Source: a virus. From it: a DNA stretch of 40,273 nucleotides. The DNA lies in the IMG/VR virus record IMGVR_UViG_3300049048_000063, positions 1 to 40,273 of that record; one strand, written 5' to 3'. A program made the translations under genes and the position numbers. How positions within the stretch are numbered: position 1 is the first letter of the stretch; each line of letters begins with the position of its first letter. Positions 7,160-15,653 of this stretch are shown in pieces. The notes below the pieces were generated by a model that was given only the letters and a program-made list of their open reading frames with translations, was not told the DNA's origin and searched no databases.

Positions 7160-8334
7160 CAGAAGTACATGCCCAGGTCTTGATTGCCGTAGGAGTTACC
7201 GGTGCCCCAGCCGCCGTTGCTGGTCATGCTGTTGTTGCTGTTCCACCAGTTGCCAATCTGGTTTCCGATCTGCGCGCCGCCGAGCATGCCCATCATGGGA
7301 TTGCCACCGCCGCCGCTTTGCGAGGTTTGGCCGAACCCTTGCCCAATCTGGTTGTACAGCCCGCCGTACTGGTTGATATTGTTCCAGGGCGTGTTGTAGA
7401 TCTGCGAGCCGTTGGACAAACCCAGCTGGTTTTGCTGCAGCTGGCGGTCTTGCAGTTGCATGCCCAATTGCGCCCCTTGCAGGCCCCATTGGTTGTTGTC
7501 GTTGGCGATGTTGCGGTCGAGGTTGGCGTACCCCAGGCCAACGTTGTTCATGCCCAGGTTGTAGTTCAGATCCTGGCCGTACAGGTTCCCCAACAGCGTG
7601 CCGATGGCCTGGCCGGTGTTTTGCTGGAGGTCGTTGGCGGCGTTGGCCTCCATCACGCCTTGGCGCGAGCCGCCGTAACCACCTGCGAGCTGTGCGCCCG
7701 ATGCGATCTGTGGGGCGATCTGGCGCTGGAACTGTTCGCCCATCTGCTGGCCGAGGGTCGCTGCCATCTTGTCAGCGTAGGGGTTTTGCTGCATCGTGGA
7801 CGACATGGAGCCGCCGTAGCTCATGTCCATGGGCTTGGTGGGTGCGCGGGTCGAGCCGTACTGCTGGGCGTTGGCCCATGTACCAGGAGCACCGTAGCGC
7901 GCGGACGCATCACCAGCCGTGACGGTTTTGTCGTTCCAGTAGTTGTCGCGCAAGAAGTCGCTAGAAAGAACGTTCTTCGGGCGTCCGATGCTGCCGGGGC
8001 CCCCGTAGTAGTTCATGTACGAGAGCGTCGGATCTTGACCAAAACCCTCAATGGCTAGCAGCTCGTTGGGGTTCTTGCGATAGTAGTCCGCGACTTCGGT
8101 CGGCATCGAATTAGGGTTGGAGCGGATCAGCGTGGATCCATCGGTGGAGAACGCAGACTGCCCCCCCGATGTGATACGCGCCCAATCCTCCAGATACTGA
8201 GGGTTCGAGGCGAAGAAGTCGGTGTACTTCGATGGGTCGCTGCCGCCCGTGAAGTTGGCCTGCCGGACCCAATCGGGGACTTTGTAGTCCGATGCGAAGT
8301 TGGCATTGACGAGCATGGAATATGGATCGGCCAT
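7159..8334 (-). CDS. Asn/Gln/Gly-rich virion protein
   Basis: 391-aa protein. The first 160 residues are mixed (MADPYSMLVNANFASDYKVP). The rest is extremely rich in Asn, Gln, Gly and Tyr, for example LNYNLGMNNVGLGYANLD and QYGGLYNQIGQGFGQTSQSG, with a loose periodicity. Cysteines appear absent. Such low-complexity proteins occur among phage internal or tail proteins. No domain is recognised. It is coupled to the next gene and follows a small 83-aa protein, all within one late transcript. Confidence 0.5.
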   Translation of the reverse strand: MADPYSMLVNANFASDYKVPDWVRQANFTGGSDPSKYTDFFASNPQYLEDWARITSGGQSAFSTDGSTLIRSNPNSMPTEVADYYRKNPNELLAIEGFGQDPTLSYMNYYGGPGSIGRPKNVLSSDFLRDNYWNDKTVTAGDASARYGAPGTWANAQQYGSTRAPTKPMDMSYGGSMSSTMQQNPYADKMAATLGQQMGEQFQRQIAPQIASGAQLAGGYGGSRQGVMEANAANDLQQNTGQAIGTLLGNLYGQDLNYNLGMNNVGLGYANLDRNIANDNNQWGLQGAQLGMQLQDRQLQQNQLGLSNGSQIYNTPWNNINQYGGLYNQIGQGFGQTSQSGGGGNPMMGMLGGAQIGNQIGNWWNSNNSMTSNGGWGTGNSYGNQDLGMYF

Positions 8335-8338
8335 GGTT

Positions 8339-8590
8339 TCACCCTATAAAAGTCCAGACGTTGTTTTGATAGCGATACAGCCCCGCACCGGAGCCTGGGT
8401 TCCAGTTGGTTCCGTCAGCAATGGCGAGGGTTGCAATCTGTGTGTCGCTCGGCACGCGAGGCGCCGCGTGTTGCACCTGCAGGGCCAAAAACGAGACCGG
8501 GTCGGTCTGGCTCCTGGCGATGTTTTGCAGTTCTTGGTAGACGTAAGGGTCCACCGCCCCGAGAGGGGTTTGGGGGATGTAGCGTTGCAT
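8339..8590 (-). CDS. Small conserved phage virion-module protein
   Basis: 83-aa protein starting MQRYIPQTPLGAVDPYVYQE. The start at 8590 shares a base with the stop of the upstream nozzle gene (TGATG), which decides against the longer upstream frame. The C-terminal half (IADGTNWNPGSGAGLYRYQN) looks like a short beta-structured segment. I do not recognise a function. Its position after the gp10-like gene suggests a small tail component. Confidence 0.55.
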   Translation of the reverse strand: MQRYIPQTPLGAVDPYVYQELQNIARSQTDPVSFLALQVQHAAPRVPSDTQIATLAIADGTNWNPGSGAGLYRYQNNVWTFIG

Positions 8591-10368
8591 CAGTGGTACC
8601 CCGCAGGGACAACATCGAGGTTGAGAGACCGCATGCGCCAGGGGTCGCTGCACTCCAGTCGCACGGCGAGATACCGGCCCTTTGCAAAGCCATCGGCTTT
8701 CATATCCCGGCCAACGATGAATGGGATTGCATCGCTCCACGCCGGGATGCTGTCAGCCACCATCGCGGCGCCGATCAACAGGGAAACCTGGGCTTGTGAA
8801 GGTCCGTCGATGCGGGGATAAACCGCTTTCAGCAGCTTGTTGACCTCTGAGTCGTCCAGCCAGATGCCCGTGCGCTCCAGCATCCCAGGAAGAGGGTTCA
8901 CGCCATCGTCCGAGCTGGACACGTCAAACGCCACGATTCGACCTGTCTCGCACAACAGCAAGCGGGCCTCGTTGGGCGCGTATTCATCCTCGTTCCAGGT
9001 CGTGCTGTCCAGCTCCCACGACTCGTTGTCGTTGTCCCAAATCGAGAAAGCGGCGTCTCCGGAGATCTGCCCCACTGCACCGAACGTGGCGTTGTGCAAA
9101 TCTCGCTTGCCCCAAGTCTTGTCTTTCCAGTTCCACACCAGGGCGAGGGAGCAGGCTGTTTGCCCAGCCTCGGGGATGCACACCAACACCTCGTTTTCTT
9201 GAGGGTTGACGGTCACAAAAGCCCGTTGGTAGTACACCGAGTCGATGTTGTTGTTCAGGTATCTACGAACCCACCCATCGGCCACCGATTGCATACCCTG
9301 GCCGTTGTTGATGACCACATCACCGGAGGTCAGCACCACATGGCCCAGAGGGGTGTTTGCAGCACACCCCCGGAACAGCATCCCGGAGTCGCCGGGAAGT
9401 CGCTGGATCTGGAAGATGAAGGGCTGTCCGATCAGCCTGATCACGTAGGCCGAGCGCTGCTTGTAGACGACCAGTGCATCCCCGAGTTGGAGGGCATCGA
9501 CCAGCAAATCAGGGGTCTCGGCGATGTCAACCTCCCCGGCATCAAGGGTTAGGTCGGCCTCATTCCAAGATGTCGGGATCGCCCCAGGGACCGCAGAGGT
9601 TGACCACTTGACCATGTTGGGGTTCATCACCCCGTCTTTTGAGACTCCGAGGGCCAGGATGTACTGCTTGAACACCACCATGACTTGAGCGCGCCAGGTT
9701 GAATCCCAGCCCGGGAGTGTGCGCAGCTTGGCATCGTCACCGGCCCAGTATTGAGGCGGGTCGATGCCGTTGTTCATGATCAGAATCCCGCCGATCACGC
9801 CACCGGTCCAGCGGTCATCAATACCGCCCGTAAACGGCTCCACCGCAGCCCCTGGGCCGATCAGATGGCCCACCGTGGTCGCACTGGTGCCTGGGTCTGT
9901 CGTGAGGGCGTAGGTGAAGGTATCCGCAGCCGTGACCGTGGCCACCACCGCCGTGACGTTGAACGCATCCGGAGTCGCGCCGTACACCGTTATCAGGTCG
10001 CCCGTAGTCCGCCCGTGAGCCGTCTTGGTCTTGAGCGTGGCGAGGGTTGCTGAGGTGCGGGTAATCGACAGGATTTCGATGGGTTCGGCAAGGCGGGTGA
10101 TTTCCGTCCGCGTGGTCCCGTCATCAGCAAAGACTCGGTCCGTCCCTGCGGTCACGAAGAACCGCTTTGTCGCGGTCTGGTAAGCGGTGATCCAACGAAG
10201 GTCGGTCGTCGGCGTGTCGAAGATCTGCGCCATCCCACCGAACCTTTGGGCGTAGCCGTCTTTGAACCGCATGTTCCGGCAGTCCGACCACATCCCGGCT
10301 TGCAGTTCCTCCGGCGTCAGGTCGAGGTTGACCCCCCGACCGCAGTCGGGAATCTTGACGATGGGCAT
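8590..10368 (-). CDS. P22 gp10-like tail nozzle / packaged-DNA stabilisation protein
   Basis: 592-aa predominantly beta protein beginning MPIVKIPDCGRGVNLDLTPEE. The early segment WSDCRNMRFKDGYAQRFGG is the N-terminal signature seen in phage stabilisation and nozzle proteins, which close the portal channel and form the short tail. It is longer than P22 gp10 (472 aa), with an inserted Ig/fibronectin-like stretch around residues 100-170 (TLKTKTAHGRTTGDLITVYG). It follows the collar/propeller gene and precedes the ejection genes, as in P22-like tail modules. The assignment rests on position and the N-terminal pattern. Confidence 0.6.
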   Translation of the reverse strand: MPIVKIPDCGRGVNLDLTPEELQAGMWSDCRNMRFKDGYAQRFGGMAQIFDTPTTDLRWITAYQTATKRFFVTAGTDRVFADDGTTRTEITRLAEPIEILSITRTSATLATLKTKTAHGRTTGDLITVYGATPDAFNVTAVVATVTAADTFTYALTTDPGTSATTVGHLIGPGAAVEPFTGGIDDRWTGGVIGGILIMNNGIDPPQYWAGDDAKLRTLPGWDSTWRAQVMVVFKQYILALGVSKDGVMNPNMVKWSTSAVPGAIPTSWNEADLTLDAGEVDIAETPDLLVDALQLGDALVVYKQRSAYVIRLIGQPFIFQIQRLPGDSGMLFRGCAANTPLGHVVLTSGDVVINNGQGMQSVADGWVRRYLNNNIDSVYYQRAFVTVNPQENEVLVCIPEAGQTACSLALVWNWKDKTWGKRDLHNATFGAVGQISGDAAFSIWDNDNESWELDSTTWNEDEYAPNEARLLLCETGRIVAFDVSSSDDGVNPLPGMLERTGIWLDDSEVNKLLKAVYPRIDGPSQAQVSLLIGAAMVADSIPAWSDAIPFIVGRDMKADGFAKGRYLAVRLECSDPWRMRSLNLDVVPAGYH

Positions 10369-11526
10369 TTACCGGGCCTTGATGTACAGAGGTGGTCCAG
10401 CAGTCGGCGTGCCGGACGCAACTGGCATCACGCTGCGGAGCGTGGGCAGCAGGAAGTCCGTCGCGGAGAAGGTGAACGAGTAAGCCGATGTCGTGCTCGG
10501 TTGAATTTGGACAATCGTCGTGCCCTTCTTTGCGATACCTGTCGCCACGGCCATTGCCTGTGTCGTGGTGTTGTCCAGGAACCAGTCGTCTCCATTGCTG
10601 GAGAACGCCAGCCCCGAAGTGGTCGTTACACAGAATCGGTCTTCGATGTATTGAACTCGCCACGCATCCGACGGCGCGATCCCAGGTATTTGCACGATGC
10701 GCCACGATGCGCCGTGGTCCGAACTGACTTGCAAACCAGATGGCGAGCCAGACACGACGACAAGACCGGAGCCGTTGCTAGCGATACAACCCAAGGATGC
10801 CGAAGTGGCCTCGGCCAAAGCACCTGCGGTGTAGGTAATGCCATCCGTCGAGAACTCACACACCGCCGTGGCTGCACCGATGCATACGAAGCGATTCCCT
10901 GTCCAGCAAACCCCCACCGGCGTTGCCAGGCCACTTGTGGATGTACGACTCACCCAGGTTGTCGAGCCGTCATCCAGCGTGTATCGCGCCCCTGCGGCAG
11001 CCAACACGCGCCCCAGACTGGAGCTGTAGGCCATGCGGCTGATGTGATTGCCCAAGGTGAGCGAGGCCGGACCGGATGACGTCAGACTCCATGTCCCTGA
11101 TGGCGTGAGATTGGCGGTTACCAGTGGTTGCGCGGCGCCCGATTGGATGCCAACAAATCGGCTTGCTGTCGCTATAAGAGTCACCACCGTTGCCGATGGT
11201 GTTGCCGTTGTTGCCCACGTGGCGCCGTCGCTGGAATACTGAATCGCAGACGTGCCAGACCCAGCAGAGGCAACGAAATGATTGGCTGTTGCAACAACGG
11301 GGGAGATCCCCGCACCACCAGGCGAAACAGCCAAAGCCCGCGCAGTGGGGACCAGTTTGTTGAATGGGAACAGTGGTGAAAGATCGGGGTAGCTCGCCCG
11401 GACCAAAGACCGACCGTCCAGTCGCTCCCAATCGGGTGAGGCGTTGCCGTAGAAAGCAGCCTTGATCGACCCCACCCGCTCGGTGCCGCCGCTGCCGCTG
11501 AAAAAGCTTGAATAAATGCTAGACAT
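10369..11526 (-). CDS. Collar-domain plus beta-propeller tail protein (receptor-binding candidate)
   Basis: 385-aa protein. Residues about 20-60 (SIKAAFYGNASPDWERLDG followed by a SYPDLSPLFP segment) look like a phage tail-collar domain. The rest consists of repeated blades with Asp-box/BNR-like turns: SSDGATW, STDGITYTAG, SSDHGASWR, SSNGDDWF. This points to a sialidase- or Ycf48-like beta-propeller displayed on the virion. It is a reasonable candidate for host-surface recognition or glycan binding. No catalytic Arg triad of a sialidase is evident. It sits between a fibre-like gene and the nozzle gene. Confidence 0.6.
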   Translation of the reverse strand: MSSIYSSFFSGSGGTERVGSIKAAFYGNASPDWERLDGRSLVRASYPDLSPLFPFNKLVPTARALAVSPGGAGISPVVATANHFVASAGSGTSAIQYSSDGATWATTATPSATVVTLIATASRFVGIQSGAAQPLVTANLTPSGTWSLTSSGPASLTLGNHISRMAYSSSLGRVLAAAGARYTLDDGSTTWVSRTSTSGLATPVGVCWTGNRFVCIGAATAVCEFSTDGITYTAGALAEATSASLGCIASNGSGLVVVSGSPSGLQVSSDHGASWRIVQIPGIAPSDAWRVQYIEDRFCVTTTSGLAFSSNGDDWFLDNTTTQAMAVATGIAKKGTTIVQIQPSTTSAYSFTFSATDFLLPTLRSVMPVASGTPTAGPPLYIKAR

Positions 11527-12248
11527 TAAGCCTCCACGAATCCGTCAGTGGCGTTGGCAAACGTGACCGTTGCCGCGTCGTTCTGGCTCTGCAGCTCCAT
11601 CACACCTGGATCGCGGCCTTTGAGTTTGTTGGTGGTCCAGTCCACGTAGGCCCGGGTGATCCCGCGCGACATGCCGAACCCCACCGGCTCATTCGCGTTG
11701 AAGGTCGCAGGGATGGTCAGCGTGATGTCAGCGGTGGCGATCACGTAGAACTTGCCGGGCTCTGCAACGGTGTTGGCGGTGATCGTTTCCGTGTCCAGCG
11801 ACAGGTACTGCCACGACGCGTCCGTGCCGTTGGTCTTGATCCACTTGCGTTCGTTGCCCGCCTGACCAGGAAGGGCGCTGGAGAACGACGCAGCGGCCAG
11901 TGCCGCCATCGTCGCTACCTTGTTGGTGGCGTCGGATGGCGCCTGCGTCGCAGCCGTCAGCGTGGCCCCGGTGAAATCGTGCGTGCCGGTGTAGGTATCG
12001 CCAGCCTTCGCTGCTTTTTGAGCGGTGAGCGTGTTCAGCTGGGTCTGGATCGCGCTGGTGACACCGACTGAGTAGTTCAGCTCTGCGGGTGTGGCGTTGA
12101 CCGGGGCGGAGGTGCCGAAGTTGGGAAAGGTGTTCTGCAGCACTTGCTTGGTCATGCGCATGTGCTGCGGGCCTTCCCGCTTGAGGTCTGTCTGTGCGGG
12201 GAGGTCTGGATCTAGCTCGTTGATCCAGCTTGCGGTTTCAACGGTCAT
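11526..12248 (-). CDS. Tail fibre-like protein
   Basis: 240-aa protein starting MTVETASWINELDPDLPAQT. The DLKREGPQHMRMTKQVLQN segment and the repeated short beta/Thr-Ala-rich middle (NTLTAQKAAKAGDTYTGTHD, DFTGATLTAATQAPSDATNK) are typical of phage fibre N-terminal and shaft regions. The C-terminus is beta-rich. It probably links to the tail hub through its N-terminus. Genes on both sides overlap it by single stop/start bases. The length is short for a complete fibre, so the adjacent propeller protein may supply the receptor-binding head. Confidence 0.6.
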   Translation of the reverse strand: MTVETASWINELDPDLPAQTDLKREGPQHMRMTKQVLQNTFPNFGTSAPVNATPAELNYSVGVTSAIQTQLNTLTAQKAAKAGDTYTGTHDFTGATLTAATQAPSDATNKVATMAALAAASFSSALPGQAGNERKWIKTNGTDASWQYLSLDTETITANTVAEPGKFYVIATADITLTIPATFNANEPVGFGMSRGITRAYVDWTTNKLKGRDPGVMELQSQNDAATVTFANATDGFVEA

Positions 12249-12889
12249 CAGTAGCCCCTCATGATGTTGAAGCGTTGCCGCGCGATACGTGATAGCTCAG
12301 TCATCAGCGGGACGTTCTTGTTTTCTGCGGACTGCAGGCTGTTGCAGCGCTGCACGGCGTCCTGGAACTTGGCGTTCCACTTCAGGCCGTTTTCGCTGTC
12401 AAACGAGTAGTCACCAGCCTCCGCAAGTGCGCCAAACAGGTACACATCGGGGAAGCCGGTCAGGATGCTGTTGGTGGGGTTGGCGTCCGACAACTCAAAC
12501 AGTTGCGAGTAACGAAACTTGATCGGGTATGCCGCGTCGGCTGGGCACTGAAAGCGGATGTCCGCGCCGTCGATGGCCCAATACTGCGGACGATTGGGTG
12601 TGTCGTAGTAGGGCAGAGCCTGCGGCAGGAGCTGGGTGAGTTGCTCCTGCGGGTCGATGTCATCAATCCACAGCGCAATTGGGTTCTTGAAATCCGCCGG
12701 GAGCGCGATGGTCGGGCTGTCTGGCGTCGTCGCCAGCGTGGCTGTGGTCTCCAGCGCGCCGAGATCCACCAGCGACTTGATCCGCACTTCTGCCAGGCGG
12801 ATGAAGTCCGGAATCTGCGCCGTCAGGTCGGTGCGTTTGAGCCACGCGGCAACGGCGGTGCGCAGTTCTGCGTAGGTGCCGATGCTCAT
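12248..12889 (-). CDS. Phage head-tail adaptor (gp4-position)
   Basis: 213-aa protein (MSIGTYAELRTAVAAWLKRT). The opening YAELRTAVAAWLKRTDL, then IPDFIRLAEVRI and a C-terminal helix with ARQRFNIMRGY follow the pattern of phage adaptor proteins that attach under the portal and receive the tail. It is located just after the capsid genes, as in short-tailed phages. Its start overlaps the stop of the preceding 57-aa gene (ATGA). Assignment is from the motif pattern and order. Confidence 0.65.
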   Translation of the reverse strand: MSIGTYAELRTAVAAWLKRTDLTAQIPDFIRLAEVRIKSLVDLGALETTATLATTPDSPTIALPADFKNPIALWIDDIDPQEQLTQLLPQALPYYDTPNRPQYWAIDGADIRFQCPADAAYPIKFRYSQLFELSDANPTNSILTGFPDVYLFGALAEAGDYSFDSENGLKWNAKFQDAVQRCNSLQSAENKNVPLMTELSRIARQRFNIMRGY

Positions 12890-13059
12890 TCTTTGGCCTT
12901 TGGCGGACGGCCTGGGCGCTTCTTGGGCTCTGCCGGGGTTTCTTCTTCATCGCGACAGAAGCGGTATCCATTGCTGCGTGCCATGGCTTCTTCCTCCGCG
13001 CTGAAAACGATCACCCAGTCATCGCCTTTGCTCAGGCCCTTGGGGAATTCTTGGGACAT
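12886..13059 (-). CDS. Small basic-tailed phage protein
   Basis: 57-aa protein starting MSQEFPKGLSKGDDWVIVFS at ATG 13059, preceded by GGAGG. The frame is open further upstream, but that part reads through the capsid terminator and has no ribosome site. The C-terminus KKRPGRPPKAKE has an AT-hook-like core (RPGRPP), so nucleic-acid contact is possible. It sits between the major capsid gene and the adaptor gene. The function is unknown. Confidence 0.6.
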   Translation of the reverse strand: MSQEFPKGLSKGDDWVIVFSAEEEAMARSNGYRFCRDEEETPAEPKKRPGRPPKAKE

Positions 13060-13067
13060 GCGTCCTC

Positions 13068-13094
13068 CAAAAGAAACCCCCGCCGAAGCGGGGG
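13068..13094 (-). terminator. Intrinsic terminator after the major capsid gene
   Basis: Minus-strand CCCCCGC-TTCG-GCGGGGG, a 7-bp GC stem closed by a C(UUCG)G tetraloop, is followed by TTTCTTTT. It lies 7 bp past the capsid stop codon. It probably reduces expression of the downstream tail genes relative to the capsid. Confidence 0.85.
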
Positions 13095-13100
13095 AGTCGT

Positions 13101-14297
13101 TTAGTTGCTGAGGATTCGGCAAGCCAGCTCAGGGCGGATCGTCTTGTAGCCGTACAAGATATCGAGACGGCAAGGGAACTTGTCGTTGTTGATGTCGTAC
13201 TGGCGCACGATGCGCATGGACAGGCCGTCCATCACTTGGCGAGACGAGAAGTCCACGCCGGAAGGCATCACCAAGTCAGCAGTGGCGAACGCGAAGGCGT
13301 CTTTGTGGAAGGCCAGCGAAGGCTTGTAGATGGCCGATGCGCCGCCCACCTTGGCAATTGCCACGCCGTTGGCGATACCCGCTGCAACCACGTTCTGACG
13401 GCCGCCAGAGGTGTAGATCGCAGGCGCAAAGTTCAGCGTGCCAGCGCCGCCAGCGTAATCCGCCGTGACGGTGAATTGCTGCAGGACGCCGGTGTCCACC
13501 TTGGATTCAGGGTGCACGCGGTTGCAACCCACGAAGGTGATGATGTCGCCCTTCTTGAAGGTGGTCGAACCCGTAGCAACCACAACCGAGGTGGAGCCAT
13601 TGGCCGTCACAGCGCCGTTCACGGTGTACGTGGTTGCGGCCAGTGCGGTGCCGGTGGTCTGGTTCTGGATCAGCGTGTTTTCGTAGAAGTCATACCCACC
13701 GGTACGGCCCATCGAACCCTCGCGGTACTGCTCCTTGATCGCGGTGGAGTCCTGGAACAGGCCCTTGAGGCCGTCAACCAAGTCCACGTTGTCCTGCGTG
13801 TTCAGCAGGATGGAGCGGTTGTTGTCCATCGGGGCCAGGTTGTCGTTCAGCACCTTGCGCGAAGCCATCACCTTGTTGAACGAGATGGCCGAGCCGATGT
13901 TGTTCACGTTGTTGTAAACGTCGAGCATCATCGACAGCGCATCGGATTCGATGTTCGCAGCCAGCACCGACATGGCGGGGTCCAGGATGCGCTTGCTGAA
14001 ATCGTCCAGGCTCAGGGTCAGGTCAACCGAAGTGAAGTTCAGGTCAACGCCCTTTTGCGTGGCAACTTGCAGCGTGGTGCTGATTTCCGAGGTGTCCTGC
14101 GCAGCCAGAGTCGCACCGGTGCGGACCGTGTACTGGTTGGGCAGGCGGATTTTCAGGCTGTCACCGATCTTGGCGCCCGTTTTTGCAAACGAGTCGTCAT
14201 AAGTGCGGTTGACGTTGCCGACGAAGTTCAGCTTTTGGTGGAGGATGCGCAGCGCCTCACGGGTCACTGCGGTGGGGGTCAGAATGGTATTTGCCAT
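13101..14297 (-). CDS. Major capsid protein, P22 coat family
   Basis: 398-aa coat protein forming the icosahedral shell. The N-terminus MANTILTPTAVTREALRILH, the following NFVGNVNRTYDDSFAKTGAK, and SLKIRLPNQYTVRTGATLAA match the P22 coat (gene 5) family, which has an HK97 fold with an added insertion domain. The length is close to P22 coat (430 aa). The inserted beta domain probably corresponds to about residues 215-290. It lies directly downstream of the scaffold gene, is preceded by a GC-rich spacer and is followed by a strong terminator. Confidence 0.88.
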   Translation of the reverse strand: MANTILTPTAVTREALRILHQKLNFVGNVNRTYDDSFAKTGAKIGDSLKIRLPNQYTVRTGATLAAQDTSEISTTLQVATQKGVDLNFTSVDLTLSLDDFSKRILDPAMSVLAANIESDALSMMLDVYNNVNNIGSAISFNKVMASRKVLNDNLAPMDNNRSILLNTQDNVDLVDGLKGLFQDSTAIKEQYREGSMGRTGGYDFYENTLIQNQTTGTALAATTYTVNGAVTANGSTSVVVATGSTTFKKGDIITFVGCNRVHPESKVDTGVLQQFTVTADYAGGAGTLNFAPAIYTSGGRQNVVAAGIANGVAIAKVGGASAIYKPSLAFHKDAFAFATADLVMPSGVDFSSRQVMDGLSMRIVRQYDINNDKFPCRLDILYGYKTIRPELACRILSN

Positions 14298-14338
14298 GTT
14301 GGCTCCTGGCGCCTCTCGGCGTTAAGGGTTGAAAAGTG

Positions 14339-15205
14339 CTATCGCTTGACTTGTGCGTTTCGCCACTTCAGCCATTGCTCTGGGGAGAGCTTGTCCGGGT
14401 CTACTGCAGCCCTGCTCTTGCTCGCGGAGTTCACGCGAGTGACTGGCGCGGTTTGGACCTGCGGCGGGCGCTGGGTGGCCTGCTTTTTTGCCTCGGCTAC
14501 CTGGTATTCGCGGTACAGACTGCGAACCATTGCGGGCGAACGGATGGCGGCGACTTCGGCCTGTGTGTAGCCATTGGCTAGCGCAAAGGACGTCAGTTTT
14601 TGAGCCAGTTCCGGTCCCCAGCCGGGGATGTCACGCTGTAGAACCTTCTGCCCTTCCTCCAGTTGCCGTGCAGCCTCTTGCTGTTGCGCCTGGGTGAATG
14701 CTTGGTGTCTCTGCGTGAGTGCGTGTGCAGCCTGTCCGCGAGCGGTTTGCAGTTGCTGCAGTCGCACCATGAGCTTTTGAGCCTGCACCGGGTCATGGTC
14801 GCTCAACTGCTGCAGATTTACCTGCGACAGCTGCGCCATTTCCCGATCCATCGCGCGGAGGTCCGCAACAATGTCCAGGTTCTGCTGCTCAAATTGGCGC
14901 TGGGCCTGGAACTGCTGTTGTGCAGCTTCAATAGCCTTGCGCTGTTCGGCCACTTCCTGGGTCTTGCGGGTGTAATCCGCTTGCATCAGGCGTTCGGCCT
15001 TGAGCTTTTCGACAAGCTCTTTTTTTCCGCGAACCTTGACCCCATCGAGGTCGTCTTCAAGCTCGTCTTCGTCGTCAACGGGTTGCTCTACGGGGAGGCC
15101 GTTTTCGTCAAGTTCGATCTCGTTGGTTTCGCCGGACGTGGTGCCTACGTCCAATTCATCCTGCACCTGGGAATCCCCGGAGGGTTGTTCCTGTTCTGTT
15201 GACAT
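14339..15205 (-). CDS. Scaffolding protein
   Basis: 288-aa acidic and helical protein (P22 scaffold is about 303 aa). It has an acidic N-terminus (EQEQPSGDSQVQDELDVGTT), then a long coiled-coil and Gln-rich middle (QRKAIEAAQQQFQAQRQFEQ). The C-terminus is basic, with LSPEQWLKWRNAQVKR, resembling the coat-binding helix-turn-helix of P22-type scaffolds. Its place between portal and coat genes supports the call. It directs procapsid assembly and then leaves the shell. Confidence 0.78.
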   Translation of the reverse strand: MSTEQEQPSGDSQVQDELDVGTTSGETNEIELDENGLPVEQPVDDEDELEDDLDGVKVRGKKELVEKLKAERLMQADYTRKTQEVAEQRKAIEAAQQQFQAQRQFEQQNLDIVADLRAMDREMAQLSQVNLQQLSDHDPVQAQKLMVRLQQLQTARGQAAHALTQRHQAFTQAQQQEAARQLEEGQKVLQRDIPGWGPELAQKLTSFALANGYTQAEVAAIRSPAMVRSLYREYQVAEAKKQATQRPPQVQTAPVTRVNSASKSRAAVDPDKLSPEQWLKWRNAQVKR

Positions 15206-15248
15206 TACGTCTCCTGCGGTCGCTTCTCAGCGATGCGCGGCCCCAAAA

Positions 15249-15653
15249 TTAGCCTTGCGGCATGACTGGCGGGGGCTGTTCGCCGGGCATTAGTAAAGGG
15301 TTCAGTGGCATTTGTATAAGCCACGCATGCAACATGGCGGCTAACGAGCTATCGCCATCGACTAGATGGCACTTGGCATAGCGGTCTACACGCTCCGCGA
15401 ACCAATCCAGCACAACCAGGTTGCACAACCATTCGGCTGAGTTCTCACGCATTGCAGTCTGGCGCGCTGCTTCTGGCAGATCGCAGCTGGTGCTCTTGTG
15501 CGCTGGCATGGCCTGCAACATCAACTCAGCGTTTGACCATGCCGCCGCCAGTGGGTGCGCGGGGTCTACGTCGCCTGGCTTGCCCATTCGTTCAGCGCGC
15601 CTCCAGCACGCCTTGAGCCGTCGAAACGTGGCGTCAGGTTGGTGGAACAGCAT
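15249..15653 (-). CDS. Unknown late protein between portal and scaffold genes
   Basis: 134-aa protein (MLFHQPDATFRRLKACWRRA), helical, with several Trp and Cys residues and a Pro-rich end. Its start lies inside the last 20 bp of the portal gene. No Shine-Dalgarno is evident, so translation may depend on ribosomes finishing the portal. A terminator-like hairpin lies just before it. The function is not recognised. Confidence 0.55.
   Translation of the reverse strand: MLFHQPDATFRRLKACWRRAERMGKPGDVDPAHPLAAAWSNAELMLQAMPAHKSTSCDLPEAARQTAMRENSAEWLCNLVVLDWFAERVDRYAKCHLVDGDSSLAAMLHAWLIQMPLNPLLMPGEQPPPVMPQG

Noticed and set aside
7108-8058. 316-codon plus-strand frame opposite the Asn/Gln-rich gene
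   Set aside because: The Val/Ala/Leu-rich product results from antisense reading of the low-complexity gene; no start signal or homology pattern.
13236-14570. Long plus-strand open frame opposite the major capsid gene
   Set aside because: It is the complement shadow of the P22-type coat gene, has no family resemblance, and no ribosome site; the coat gene explains the region.
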